The notes under the pieces are model-generated. The model saw only the letters and a program-made list of their open reading frames with translations. It was not told the DNA's origin and ran no database searches. Shown one piece after another: positions 32,432 through 41,660 of a stretch of 64,000 nt of DNA. Origin of the DNA: Pannonibacter tanglangensis (GTDB taxonomy: Bacteria; Pseudomonadota; Alphaproteobacteria; Rhizobiales; Stappiaceae); NCBI RefSeq assembly GCF_009915685.1, contig NZ_JAABLP010000001.1; one strand, given 5' to 3'. Each line of letters starts with the position of its first letter. Within the stretch, counting starts at the first letter, position 1. The position numbers and the translations under genes were made by a program.

Positions 32432-33761
32432 GCGGCAGCAGCGCGTTCATGTCCGGGCCGTGGTCATGGCCGGTGAGCGCCTGGCGCAGCGGCAGGAACA
32501 GGCCCTTGCCCTTGCGCCCCGTTGCGCCCTTGAGCGCCTCGGTCCACACCTTCCAGGTGGCCGCGGTCACCTCGCCGTCCGGCAGGAGTGCGCCGGCGCT
32601 GGCGAGATAGTCCCGGTCTTCCGCCGCGATCACCGGCACGATCTCGCCGGCCACGACGGGCCACCACAGCGCCGCATCGGCGACCCTGACGCAATTGTCG
32701 CGCACCGCGAGCCAGAAGGCCTCGCCGCCGCCGATACCGAGGGCGGCGAGCCGGTCCGCCACAGTCGCGTAGGGCAAGGCATGGACGAGATGGGCGTTGA
32801 GCGTCTCAAGCTCGGCCGGATCGAACCGGGCCGAGGACTTGGAAATGCCGGCAAGATCGAGCCTCTCCGCCAGCGCATCGAGAGAGGCGACCGCCTCGAC
32901 CGCCTGTGAGCTGCCGGTGAGGACGGCGAGCGAGGCCAGCGCCATCGGCTCAAGCCCGGATTCGCGCAGCGAGGACACCGACAAGGCCCCTTTCCGCTTC
33001 GACAGGCCCTCGCCGTCGGCGGTGGTCAGGAGATTGTGATGGGCCAGCACCGGCGGCTCGGCGCCCAGCGCCCGGAACAGGGCGATCTGCACGGCGGAGT
33101 TGGCGACATGGTCCTCGCCGCGAATGACATGGGTAATGGCCAGATCCGCATCGTCCACCACCGAGGTGAAGGTGTAGAGGCAGGTGCCGTCCTCGCGCAC
33201 CAGCACCGGATCGGACAGGGAGGCGAGGTCGATGGCCTGCGGCCCCCGGCAGAGGTCGTCCCAGGTGACATCGGTGCGCCGGGGCGCCAGCGGATCGCCG
33301 TCATGGTTGGGCAGGAGGAACCGCCAGTGCGGCTTGCGGCCTTCGGCCTCCAGCCGGGCGCGGTCATCCGGGGTGAGCTTCAGCGCGGCGCGGTCATAGA
33401 CCGGCGGGCGGCCGAGCGCACGGGCCCGCGCGCGGCGGCGCTCCAGCTCGTCGGCGGTCTCGTAACAGGGGTAAAGCACGCCTGCCGCCTTCAGGGTCTC
33501 GGCTGCAGCGGCATAGAGCGCCCCGCGGTCGGACTGGCGATAGACGGCATCCGGCCTGAGCCCAAGCCAGTCGAGATCGGCGGCGATTGCCTGCGCATAG
33601 TCCTCGCGCGAGCGCTCCACATCCGTGTCGTCGAAGCGCAGGAGGAAGCGCCCGCCGTTCCGGCGCGCGAACAGCCAGTTGAGCAGGGCGGTGCGGGTGT
33701 TGCCGATGTGGATGAGGCCCGTCGGCGAGGGCGCAAAGCGGACTGTGACGGTCATGGCCAT
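32394..33761 (-). CDS. gltX: Glutamyl-tRNA synthetase (GluRS2-like)
   Basis: 455-residue class I synthetase. HIGH motif in SPTGLIHIGNTRTALLNWLF, and the KMSKS-type loop is LSKRKGAL. Other family marks are RFDDTDVERSREDY, THVIRGEDH and NLLTTADGEG. At 455 residues it is slightly shorter than the usual 470-490, and many alphaproteobacteria carry two gltX genes, one of which may be specialised. Whether this is the general or the specialised copy cannot be told here. It follows nadE on the same strand after 138 bp. Confidence 0.95.
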   Translation of the reverse strand: MAMTVTVRFAPSPTGLIHIGNTRTALLNWLFARRNGGRFLLRFDDTDVERSREDYAQAIAADLDWLGLRPDAVYRQSDRGALYAAAAETLKAAGVLYPCYETADELERRRARARALGRPPVYDRAALKLTPDDRARLEAEGRKPHWRFLLPNHDGDPLAPRRTDVTWDDLCRGPQAIDLASLSDPVLVREDGTCLYTFTSVVDDADLAITHVIRGEDHVANSAVQIALFRALGAEPPVLAHHNLLTTADGEGLSKRKGALSVSSLRESGLEPMALASLAVLTGSSQAVEAVASLDALAERLDLAGISKSSARFDPAELETLNAHLVHALPYATVADRLAALGIGGGEAFWLAVRDNCVRVADAALWWPVVAGEIVPVIAAEDRDYLASAGALLPDGEVTAATWKVWTEALKGATGRKGKGLFLPLRQALTGHDHGPDMNALLPLIGRERILARLA

Positions 33762-33899
33762 GAGGTATCCCGGCTGCAGGATCGGGACAAGGGATAAGAT
33801 GAGATCCGCTCACGCCTCCGCGAGCGCCCGCGCCTGCGCGCCGCATGGACGCGGGGCGGAGCGAAGGCGAAGGGACAAGGGCGGGAACCCCGCCCCGGA

Positions 33900-35600
33900 T
33901 CAGCGGTCGCGGAAGCGGTTGGTGATGGGGTAGCGGCGGTCGCGGCCGAAGTTGCGGCGGGTGATCTTGACGCCGGGAGGGGCCTGGCGGCGCTTGTACT
34001 CGGCGATGTAAAGCAGGTGCTCGACGCGCTGGATGGTGGCGCGGTCATGGCCCCTGGCCTCGATCTCGGCCACGGACAGCTCGTTCTCGACAAGGCCCTC
34101 AAGGATGGCATCGAGCACGTCATAGGGCGGCAGGCTGTCCTGGTCGGTCTGGTTCTCGCGCAGCTCCGCCGAGGGCGCCTTGGTGCTGACGGCGGCGGGC
34201 ACGACCTCGCCGGCCGGACCCTTGAGGCTGTCCGGGCGGTTCAGGTTGCGCCAGGCGGCGAGACGATAGACCTCGGTCTTGTAGAGGTCCTTGATCGGAT
34301 TGTAGCCGCCGTTCATGTCGCCGTAGAGCGTGGCGTAGCCGACCGACATTTCCGACTTGTTGCCGGTGGTCAGCACCATGGCGCCGAACTTGTTCGAGAC
34401 CGCCATGAGGATGACGCCGCGGCTGCGCGACTGCAGGTTTTCTTCCGTGATGTCCGGGGCGCGGCCGGCAAAGAGCGGGGCGAGAACCTCGGTGAAGCCG
34501 GTCATCGGGGCCTCGATCGGCACGATGTCGTAACGCAGGCCGAGCGCGTCGGCGCTGGCCTTGGCATCGCGCAGGCTGTCGCTCGAGGTGTAGCGGTAGG
34601 GCATCATGATGCCATGCACCCGGTCAGCGCCCAGCGCATCGACGGCCATGGCGGCGCAGACGGCCGAATCGATGCCGCCGGACAGGCCGAGCACGACGCC
34701 GGGGAACCGGTTCTTGTCGACATAGTCGCGCAGACCCTGGACGCAGGCGAGCCAGTTGGCTTCCTCGCGGGCCGGCAGCGGATGAACGGGACCGGAGACG
34801 CAGCGAAGCACCCCCTCCCCGTCCCGCTCCCAGTCGGTGACGGAGATCAAGCTTGCGAACTGCGGCAGCTGGAAGGCGAGGCTGCGGTCGGCGTTGAGGG
34901 CAAAGGAGGCGCCGTCGAAGACCAGCTCGTCCTGGCCGCCGAACTGGTTGCAATAGACCAGCGGCAGGCCGCTCTCGACCACGCGGGCGACCATGACCTG
35001 CAGCCGCTCTTCCGCCTTGCCGGCCCAGTAGGGCGAGGCATTGGGGATCAGCAGGATCTCGGCGCCGGTCTCGGTCAGGCACTCGACGACCTCGTCGGTC
35101 CAGGCGTCCTCGCAGATCGGCAGGCCGAGGCGCAGGCCGCGGAACTCGACCGGCCCCGGCAGCGGCCCCGGGGTGAAGACGCGCTTCTCGTCAAAGACGC
35201 CGTAATTGGGCAGGTCGACCTTGTGCCGGATGGCGGCGATGCGCCCGCCGTCGAGCAGGGCGACGGAATTGTGCACGCCCTCCCCGTCAGACCAGGGCAG
35301 GCCGACGAGAACGGCCGGACCGCCGTCGGCGGTGTCCCTGGCCAGATCCTCGGCCGCCTCGCGGCAGGCGCGGACGAAGGCGGGCTTCAGCACCAGATCC
35401 TCGGTCGGATAGCCGGCGAGGAACAGCTCGGAGAGAAGAAGCAGATCGGCCCCGGCAGCGGCGGCCTCGGCGCGCGCGGACCGGACCAGCGCGGCATTGC
35501 CCTTCACGTCGCCGACGACGGGATTGAGCTGGGCGGTGGCGAGACGGAGGCGGGACAGCGGGGTCCGGGCGGGAGCGGAGGCGGAAGCAGCGTCGGTCAT
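33900..35600 (-). CDS. nadE: Glutamine-dependent NAD+ synthetase
   Basis: 566 residues from the ATG at 35600. The N-terminal nitrilase-type glutaminase domain (LLLLSELFLAGYPTEDL with the Glu, HKVDLPNYGVFDE with the Lys, LGLPICEDAW with the Cys nucleophile) supplies ammonia. The C-terminal synthetase has the PP-loop LSGGIDSAVCAAM and the LTTGNKSEMSVGYATLYGD motif. It makes NAD+ from deamido-NAD+ with ATP and glutamine. Upstream of gltX on the same strand. Confidence 0.96.
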   Translation of the reverse strand: MTDAASASAPARTPLSRLRLATAQLNPVVGDVKGNAALVRSARAEAAAAGADLLLLSELFLAGYPTEDLVLKPAFVRACREAAEDLARDTADGGPAVLVGLPWSDGEGVHNSVALLDGGRIAAIRHKVDLPNYGVFDEKRVFTPGPLPGPVEFRGLRLGLPICEDAWTDEVVECLTETGAEILLIPNASPYWAGKAEERLQVMVARVVESGLPLVYCNQFGGQDELVFDGASFALNADRSLAFQLPQFASLISVTDWERDGEGVLRCVSGPVHPLPAREEANWLACVQGLRDYVDKNRFPGVVLGLSGGIDSAVCAAMAVDALGADRVHGIMMPYRYTSSDSLRDAKASADALGLRYDIVPIEAPMTGFTEVLAPLFAGRAPDITEENLQSRSRGVILMAVSNKFGAMVLTTGNKSEMSVGYATLYGDMNGGYNPIKDLYKTEVYRLAAWRNLNRPDSLKGPAGEVVPAAVSTKAPSAELRENQTDQDSLPPYDVLDAILEGLVENELSVAEIEARGHDRATIQRVEHLLYIAEYKRRQAPPGVKITRRNFGRDRRYPITNRFRDR

Positions 35601-35652
35601 GCCGACAGCAGTAGCGCACCGGCGAGAGGCTGGCAATCAGCCGCGCGAGCGC

Positions 35653-36195
35653 TCAGAGGAAGGCCAGACCGAGCGGTTCCTCCGGCTCCGCCTTGCGGGC
35701 GGCGGGGCGGGTCAGGTCGATGACCTGGCGCCCGCGCACGTCCAGCGGCCGGGTGCCCGGCAGGCGCAGCGTGCCGCGCGAGCGGCCGTGCATGTCCTGG
35801 TGAACGAGTGCGGATTCGATGCGGTTGAACAGGACCGCCGGGGCGATCGGCTTGGCGACGAAGCCGTGCACGCCGACGCGGATCGCCTCCAGGATCACCG
35901 GCTTGCGGGCATGGGCGGTGACGATGATCACCGGCGTCGTGGACAGGGTGCGGTCGCTGTCGCCGCGCAGCAGCTTGAGGAAGTCGGCTCCCGACACCGG
36001 CGTCATGGCCCAGTCGCAGATGATGAGGTCGGGCCGGCGGTCGATGACGATCTCCAGACCGTCGGCCCCATCGGCCGCGTCATAGATGCGGCGAGCGCCA
36101 AAACCGGCCAGGATCGAACGCAGGATCTGGCGCATGTGCATGTTGTCGTCGACGATCAGGAACGACAGATGGCTGAGATCGATCCGCGTGCGCAT
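35653..36195 (-). CDS. Single-domain response regulator with C-terminal extension
   Basis: 180 residues: a REC domain (residues about 10-130) with acidic pair Asp16/Asp17, phosphoacceptor Asp61 in IICDWAMTP, the conserved Thr in IIVTAHA and Lys in GFVAKPIAP. A basic, unstructured tail of about 50 residues follows without a DNA-binding domain. Probably a CheY-like or scaffold-interacting regulator. No histidine kinase is adjacent. Confidence 0.9.
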   Translation of the reverse strand: MRTRIDLSHLSFLIVDDNMHMRQILRSILAGFGARRIYDAADGADGLEIVIDRRPDLIICDWAMTPVSGADFLKLLRGDSDRTLSTTPVIIVTAHARKPVILEAIRVGVHGFVAKPIAPAVLFNRIESALVHQDMHGRSRGTLRLPGTRPLDVRGRQVIDLTRPAARKAEPEEPLGLAFL

Positions 36196-36385
36196 GTCCC
36201 CCTCCCGAGGTGGAGCTAAGCGTGTGGTAGCGATCTTCCGTTAAGGCATGCTTACGAATCCTCCTGTCGGAATTGCCAATCGCAGAAAAGACCGGCCTCG
36301 GGGCCGGATCTACGTATTTTCCACGATGTTACGCTACGTTTGCAAGCCCCTGCGGCCGGCGGGCGGGACCACCCGGACAGCGAAA

Positions 36386-36687
36386 AGGGCGGGCCCGGAG
36401 GCCCGCCCTTCAGACTGCTGACAAACCTGCTCACAGTCATCCCGGCCCAGCTGAGCGTGAGCGAAGCGCCGAGCCGGGATCCAGATATCAGCCGCGCGAA
36501 GCGCGACATACCTGTCGGTCGCAAGTCGTATCGAGGTGACTTGGTTTTGGGCTCGCGTGCGCTCGCACAGACATGCTGGATTCCGGATCTGCGGTTCGCG
36601 GAACGCTCACCTTGTCCGGAATGACGGCAAACTGACGAAACTCCGAAGTTTGCCAGCAGGCTGAGGGCGGGCCCGGAGGCCCGCCCT
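36386..36687. repeat. Nested inverted-repeat element of about 300 bp
   Basis: The outer arms at 36386-36426 and 36648-36687 are inverted copies of one hairpin (AGGGCGGGCC...GCCCGCCCT) plus flank (CAG-CTGCTG-CAAAC). The inner arms at 36436-36484 and 36576-36625 are inverted copies of the GTCATCCCGG-type repeat. The whole could fold into a large cruciform or was built by insertion of one repeat into another. Confidence 0.7.
36664..36687 (-). terminator. Likely terminator of the DAHP synthase gene
   Basis: Nine-base stem AGGGCGGGC / GCCCGCCCT with loop CCGGAG, 27 bp past the DAHP synthase stop. There is no strong T run, so termination may be partial. An identical hairpin lies at 36386-36409. 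Confidence 0.55.
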
Positions 36688-36713
36688 GTCCGAAGGTCCG
36701 GCGGTCGTTGGCG

Positions 36714-38093
36714 TCAGCCGTTGACGACCATCTTGTCCGTGCGGCCCTCGCGCTCCTTCTTCAGGTTCTCGGCGACGAGGAAGGCCAGTTCGATGGCCTG
36801 GTCGGCGTTGAGGCGCGGGTCGCAATGGGTGTGGTAGCGGTCGCCGAGCTGGTCGGCGGTGAGCGCATGGGCGCCGCCGGTGCATTCGGTGACGTTGCGG
36901 CCGGTCATCTCGACATGGATGCCGCCGGCATGGGTGCCTTCCGCGCGGTGCACGGCGAAGAAGGCTTCCACCTCCTTCAGGATGCGCTCGAACGGACGGG
37001 TCTTGTAGCCGCCGGCGGTGATGGTGTTGCCATGCATCGGGTCGCAGGACCACACGACGGTGCGGCCCTCGCGCTCGACGGCGCGGATGAGCTGCGGCAG
37101 GTGCTCGAAGACCTTGTCGGCGCCGAAGCGGCAGATCAGGGTCAGGCGGCCGGCCTCGTTGTCCGGGTTCAGCGTGTCGATGAGCTTCAGCAGGCCGTCA
37201 GCGGTCAGCGACGGGCCGCACTTCAGGCCGATCGGGTTCTTGATGCCGCGGAAGAATTCCACGTGCGCATGGTCCGGCTGACGGGTGCGGTCGCCGATCC
37301 ACAGCATGTGGCCAGAGGTGGCGTACCAGTCGCCCGAGGTCGAATCGACGCGGGTGAAGGCCTGCTCGTAGCCGAGCAGCAGCGCCTCGTGGCTGGTGAA
37401 GAAATCCGTCGACCGCAGCTGCGGCACGCTGTCCGGCGAGACGCCGCAGGCGCGCATGAAGGCGAGCGATTCGGAAATCCGGTCCGCCAGCTCCTGGTAG
37501 CGGTGCGACTGCGGGCTGTCCTTGACGAAGCCCAGCATCCAGCGATGCACCTGGTCGAGGTTGGCAAAGCCACCCTGGGCGAAGGCGCGCAGCAGGTTCA
37601 GCGTCGCGGCCGACTGGCGGTAGGCCATCGACATGCGGGTCGGGTCCGGGATGCGGCTTTCCGGGGTGAAGGCGATGTCGTTGATGATGTCGCCACGGTA
37701 GCTCGGCAGCTCCACGTCGCCCTGCTTCTCGATGCCCGAGGAGCGGGGCTTGGCGAACTGGCCGGCGATGCGGCCGACCTTCACGACCGGCTGCGAGGCG
37801 GCATAGGTGAGCACCACCGCCATCTGCAGGAAGACGCGGAAGAAGTCACGAATGTGATCGGGATGATGTTCCGCAAAGCTTTCCGCGCAGTCTCCACCCT
37901 GGAGGAGGAAAGCACGCCCCGCCGCAACATCCGCAAGCTGGCGCTTCAGTGCGCGCGCCTCGCCTGCAAAAACAAGCGGCGGATAGGTCGACAGGCGCTT
38001 CTCGACATCAGCGACCGCCTGAGCATCGGGATAGTCCGGCACCTGCTGGATCGGTTTTGATCTCCAGCTGTCCGGGGTCCACTTCTCCGCCAT
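36714..38093 (-). CDS. Class II 3-deoxy-7-phosphoheptulonate (DAHP) synthase
   Basis: 459 residues of the plant-like class II type. The start WTPDSWRSKPIQQVPDYPD, then FLLQGGDCAESFAEH, QFAKPRSS, SHEALLLGYEQ, ATSGHMLWIGDRTRQPDHAH and VWSCDPMHGNT are family signatures; the metal-ligand Cys lies in GGDCAE. It condenses PEP and erythrose 4-phosphate, the first step of the shikimate pathway. It is monocistronic with a 3' hairpin. Confidence 0.96.
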   Translation of the reverse strand: MAEKWTPDSWRSKPIQQVPDYPDAQAVADVEKRLSTYPPLVFAGEARALKRQLADVAAGRAFLLQGGDCAESFAEHHPDHIRDFFRVFLQMAVVLTYAASQPVVKVGRIAGQFAKPRSSGIEKQGDVELPSYRGDIINDIAFTPESRIPDPTRMSMAYRQSAATLNLLRAFAQGGFANLDQVHRWMLGFVKDSPQSHRYQELADRISESLAFMRACGVSPDSVPQLRSTDFFTSHEALLLGYEQAFTRVDSTSGDWYATSGHMLWIGDRTRQPDHAHVEFFRGIKNPIGLKCGPSLTADGLLKLIDTLNPDNEAGRLTLICRFGADKVFEHLPQLIRAVEREGRTVVWSCDPMHGNTITAGGYKTRPFERILKEVEAFFAVHRAEGTHAGGIHVEMTGRNVTECTGGAHALTADQLGDRYHTHCDPRLNADQAIELAFLVAENLKKEREGRTDKMVVNG

Positions 38094-38325
38094 AACACAT
38101 TCTCCAACAACAGTCCGGGCTTGTGCCTATTCCGTCTTTCGTCGGCCCAGATACCTTCCCTTGATAATTTTGTTTCGTTTGCGCCACATCAAGTGGCGAA
38201 AACCTGCGGCTTATACACTGGTCCTCGAAGCAAGACCACCCATAACGCCGCATCCCTGCCCCTCGGAGCGCCGGGAGCCCGAGTAAACCGCTGCCACGCC
38301 GGCCGCGCAAGCCACGAGTCGCCTC

Positions 38326-39117
38326 ATGTCCGCCTCTCCGCCGCCTGCCCCGTCAAAGCCGGAGGGCCCCGCCCTGCCGGAACATGGCCACAGTCCGGAG
38401 GCGATCGCCCGCCGGCTCGGGGCCGGCCCGGCCATCAGCTACCTGCGGGACTGGGTCTATGGCGGCATCGACGGCGCCGTGACAACCTTTGCCATCGTCG
38501 CCGGCGCAGTGGGCGCCTCGCTCTCGCCTCAGGTGGTGCTGATCCTCGGACTTGCCAACCTCCTGGCGGACGGGTTCTCGATGGCGGCGGCCAATTATGC
38601 CGGCACCCGCGCCGAGATCGAGGACTATGACCGGCTCCTGCGCGTGGAAGAGCGTCACATCGAGGCGACCCCGGACGGGGAGCGGGAGGAGGTGCGGCAG
38701 ATCTTTGCCGCCAAGGGCTTCCGCGGCGCGGAGCTGGAGCAGCTGGTCGGCCTGATCAGCTCGCGGCGGGAGGTGTGGATCGAGACCATGATGAGCGGCG
38801 AGTACGGCCTGTCTGCCGTGCGGCGCAACGCCGGGGCGGCGGCGCTGTCCACCTTCGCGGCCTTCGTGCTGTGCGGCTCGGTCCCGCTGCTGCCGTTCCT
38901 GGCGGATCTGGCCGGGCTGACGCTGGCGCCGGCGGCGGCGACCGGCACGCTGCTGACCGCGCTCACCTTCTTCGCCATCGGCTCAGTGAAGTCCTGCTGG
39001 TCAACCCGGGGCTGGCTGGGATCCGGGCTCGAGACCCTGGTCATCGGCATGGGCGCGGCCGGGATTGCCTGGGCCGTCGGCGCGCTGTTGCACCAGCTTC
39101 TCGGCACGGGGCCGTGA
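38326..39117 (+). CDS. VIT1/CCC1-family iron/manganese transporter
   Basis: 263 residues. An N-terminal tail is followed by TM1 with the family's WVYGGIDGAVTTFAIVAGAV, then LGLANLLADGFSMAAANYAG. The cytoplasmic helical segment is acidic (RAEIEDYDRLLRVEERHIEA; metal-binding glutamates). Further helices around ALSTFAAFVLCGSVPLLPFL and TALTFFAIGSVKSCWSTRGW follow. The family moves Fe2+ or Mn2+ out of the cytoplasm. Encoded alone. Confidence 0.9.
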   Translation: MSASPPPAPSKPEGPALPEHGHSPEAIARRLGAGPAISYLRDWVYGGIDGAVTTFAIVAGAVGASLSPQVVLILGLANLLADGFSMAAANYAGTRAEIEDYDRLLRVEERHIEATPDGEREEVRQIFAAKGFRGAELEQLVGLISSRREVWIETMMSGEYGLSAVRRNAGAAALSTFAAFVLCGSVPLLPFLADLAGLTLAPAAATGTLLTALTFFAIGSVKSCWSTRGWLGSGLETLVIGMGAAGIAWAVGALLHQLLGTGP

Positions 39118-39193
39118 CGGGGCATGCCCGGGCGCGGATGCGGCCGCGCGCCTCGGGGCCCAGTACGCTTCGGGCCTCGGTGCACCTTGGCGC

Positions 39194-39799
39194 TCAGTGC
39201 GCCTGCAGGTGCATGAGCCCGGTGCGGGCGAGATGGGCGTCGAACAGGCGCCGCAGCCGGTCGTCGATCAGCTTGGCCCGGGGATAGAGCGGATTGGCAC
39301 GGTCGTTGAGGACGGGCACATGCCAGCCATCGGTCGTCTCGATGAAATGGACGATCCCCTCCTCGCCCCAGTGGGCGTGGAAGCCGGCCAGGACGCAGTC
39401 CAGATAGCTCTGCAGCACCGGACAGGTCTCGTCCCCGAAGCCGTCGTGCTCGGGGCGGGAGCGGAACAGGAAGGCATCGGGATCGCCCGCGCTGCCGTCG
39501 TCGAGATGGGTCAGGTCGCGGCCGATGCCCGAGACCGGAAGATAGCGCGCCTCGCGCCGGTAGAGCCCGGGGCGGCCTGCCTCCGCCTCGCGGGCGACGA
39601 CACCAAGGATGCTGGCCCCCGGCTGCGGGCGCACGCCGAGCGAACAGACGGCCCGTCGATGCTGCGGCGTGCCGGCGGCATTGCCGCGCACCGCCCACAC
39701 ACGGCGCCAGCCATGCAGGCGCGCGGGGCGCAGGCTGACACCCTCGGGCAAGGTATCCGGGTTCACGAGGGACCCGTATCCGAAATAGGACATGAACAT
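39194..39799 (-). CDS. Gamma-glutamylcyclotransferase-like protein
   Basis: 201 residues from the ATG at 39799 (another ATG two codons in). The family motif YFGYGSLVNPDTLP comes at the start, with an AIG2/GGCT-like beta barrel after it (GWRRVWAVRGNAAGTPQ, ILGVVAREAE, RREARYLPV). Members cyclise gamma-glutamyl peptides or amines. The C-terminal extension (VLQSYLDCVLAGFHAHWGEE) is longer than in the plain GGCT domain. Convergent with the transporter gene. Confidence 0.8.
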   Translation of the reverse strand: MFMSYFGYGSLVNPDTLPEGVSLRPARLHGWRRVWAVRGNAAGTPQHRRAVCSLGVRPQPGASILGVVAREAEAGRPGLYRREARYLPVSGIGRDLTHLDDGSAGDPDAFLFRSRPEHDGFGDETCPVLQSYLDCVLAGFHAHWGEEGIVHFIETTDGWHVPVLNDRANPLYPRAKLIDDRLRRLFDAHLARTGLMHLQAH

Positions 39800-40085
39800 C
39801 GTCAGATCATCCGGCGAATGGGGTTTGTCTCCCTGGATAGCGCACCGGATCCAAAGCATCCGTGAACAGCCGCACAAAAACTGCCTCACCGCAGAGACAG
39901 TCCTGCGCCCGCAGGGTGAACCGGCGCCTCCGCTGCAACCCTGGACCCTGCCCGCTTAACGGGATATTTGCCAATCTTCCGTATGGGAAATTAACCGGCT
40001 TTGCCTATCGTGTCGCCCTGACATCCCGTCAGACGGGTCGCGCGGGGAACGCGGCCGGCGGGACGCCCACGGAGGAAGGTGGCAA

Positions 40086-41660
40086 GTGGCCTTGAGGGAC
40101 GCCATGGACACGGGACCGGCGCTGCACCGGCAGCGATGGACGCTGAGGCATCAGGTCTATCTCCTGGCTGCCGTGCTCATCACGCTGGCAACGCTGTCGC
40201 TGGTCTTTGTCGGCTTCATCGCCTCGCGCGCGGCCGACGAGCAGGCCAAGCGCAACGAGCTGCGCCTTCTGGAAAACGCCCTGACCGACCGCAGCCAGCT
40301 CATTGCCCGCGACCAGTTCACCCTTGCCCGCTGGGACCGTGCGGTCGAGAACATCTCGGTCCGCTTCAACTCCGGCTTCGTGCGCTACGAGTTCTTCGAT
40401 GCACTCTGGTACGATTTCGGGCATGAACACAGTTTCCTGGTCAATCCCTCCGGCGTGCTGCTGGCCGAGCAGTTGCTGGGAGAGGCCAGCTTCCGGCGCA
40501 AGCCGCTGGAGGCCAGCTCGCCGCTGATGCAGATCGCCCAGGCCACCGCCAACCGCTACGCCGAGACCGGAGCGACGCTCGAGGCCCCCGGCACGCTGGC
40601 GGCCACCAAGGTGGAGGAAAGCTCGGTCTTCGCCTTCGCCGATCTGGACGGGGTTCCCACACTTCTGGTGGCCATGCCGATCGTGCCGGATGACCACACG
40701 GTCGACATGCCCGCCGGCCCGCCGACGGTGCTGGTGTCGGCGCGCTCCCTCGACGAGGCCTTCGTGGCGGACCTGAACGCGCAGCTGTCTTTCGAGGACC
40801 TGCGCTTCGTCACCGCCATTCCGGGCGACGAGATCCGCACGGTGCTGCCGATCAACCGGCCGGACGGCACGCAGCTCGGGTCCTTCCGCTGGATCAGCGA
40901 GACCCCGGGCCAGCACGTCTGGCAGATGATCATTCCGGCCATCGTCTTCCTGGGCAGCCTGATCGCCGTGTCTGCCCTGGTGATTGCCTGGAAGATCAGC
41001 GGCCTGACCCGGGCGCTGGAAACCCGTGAACGCGAGGCCAGCCATCTGGCCCAGCATGACATGCTGACGGGACTTGCCAACCGGCTGCAGGTCAGCACGG
41101 CGCTGGCGGCGGCGGTGAGCGCGCTGCCGGACCGGCGCTTCGCCCTCATCAGCTGCGACCTCGACCGGTTCAAGGACATCAACGACAACCACGGCCATGG
41201 CGCCGGCGACGAGGTGCTGCGGGTCGTGGCCCGCCGGCTCGAGGCGGCCGTCGGGACGGCCGGTCTGGTCGGCCGGCTCGGCGGCGACGAGTTCATCGTG
41301 CTGGTCACGGCCTTTTCCGACCGGCGCCGGCTGACCCGGCTGGCACAGGAGATCCTGGTCGCCGTGCCGGCCCCGGTGCTGGTCAACCCGGGCGTGGCCG
41401 TGCAGTTCGGCGTCTCGCTGGGCATCGCCGTGGCCGAAGAGGCCGCCGATGCGGAAGACCTGCTTGCCGCAGCGGATGCGGCCCTCTACGCTGCCAAGGC
41501 AAGACGGACCGGCTCGTTCGTCTTCGCAGGCGACCCGGACACCGACGCGCTGAAGGCAGCCGCGGACCGGGCCCGTGGCGGCACAGGAGGTCAAGGCACG
41601 AGTGGCACCTCGCACAGCGACGCGCAGAGACAATCCCGGCAGTCCCTTCACATCGGCTAG
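40086..41660 (+). CDS. Membrane diguanylate cyclase, CHASE4-like sensor plus GGDEF
   Basis: 524 residues. TM1 at about 24-47 and TM2 at about 280-300 enclose a periplasmic CHASE4-type sensor (DQFTLARWDRAVENIS, FFDALWYDFGHEHSFLV). The GGDEF domain has the intact active site RLGGDEF at 399-403 and no RxxD inhibitory site before it, so it should make c-di-GMP without product inhibition. GTG 40086 is preceded by AGGAAGG; ATG 40104 is an alternative. Its 3' end overlaps the next gene by 59 bp. Confidence 0.88.
   Translation: MALRDAMDTGPALHRQRWTLRHQVYLLAAVLITLATLSLVFVGFIASRAADEQAKRNELRLLENALTDRSQLIARDQFTLARWDRAVENISVRFNSGFVRYEFFDALWYDFGHEHSFLVNPSGVLLAEQLLGEASFRRKPLEASSPLMQIAQATANRYAETGATLEAPGTLAATKVEESSVFAFADLDGVPTLLVAMPIVPDDHTVDMPAGPPTVLVSARSLDEAFVADLNAQLSFEDLRFVTAIPGDEIRTVLPINRPDGTQLGSFRWISETPGQHVWQMIIPAIVFLGSLIAVSALVIAWKISGLTRALETREREASHLAQHDMLTGLANRLQVSTALAAAVSALPDRRFALISCDLDRFKDINDNHGHGAGDEVLRVVARRLEAAVGTAGLVGRLGGDEFIVLVTAFSDRRRLTRLAQEILVAVPAPVLVNPGVAVQFGVSLGIAVAEEAADAEDLLAAADAALYAAKARRTGSFVFAGDPDTDALKAAADRARGGTGGQGTSGTSHSDAQRQSRQSLHIG

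Larger units (their letters stand above)
36196..36713. other. 518-bp gap with nested inverted repeats
   Basis: No gene. From 36386 to 36687 the sequence is a large imperfect inverted structure (described separately); 36196-36385 should hold the promoter of the response regulator gene. Confidence 0.6.
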
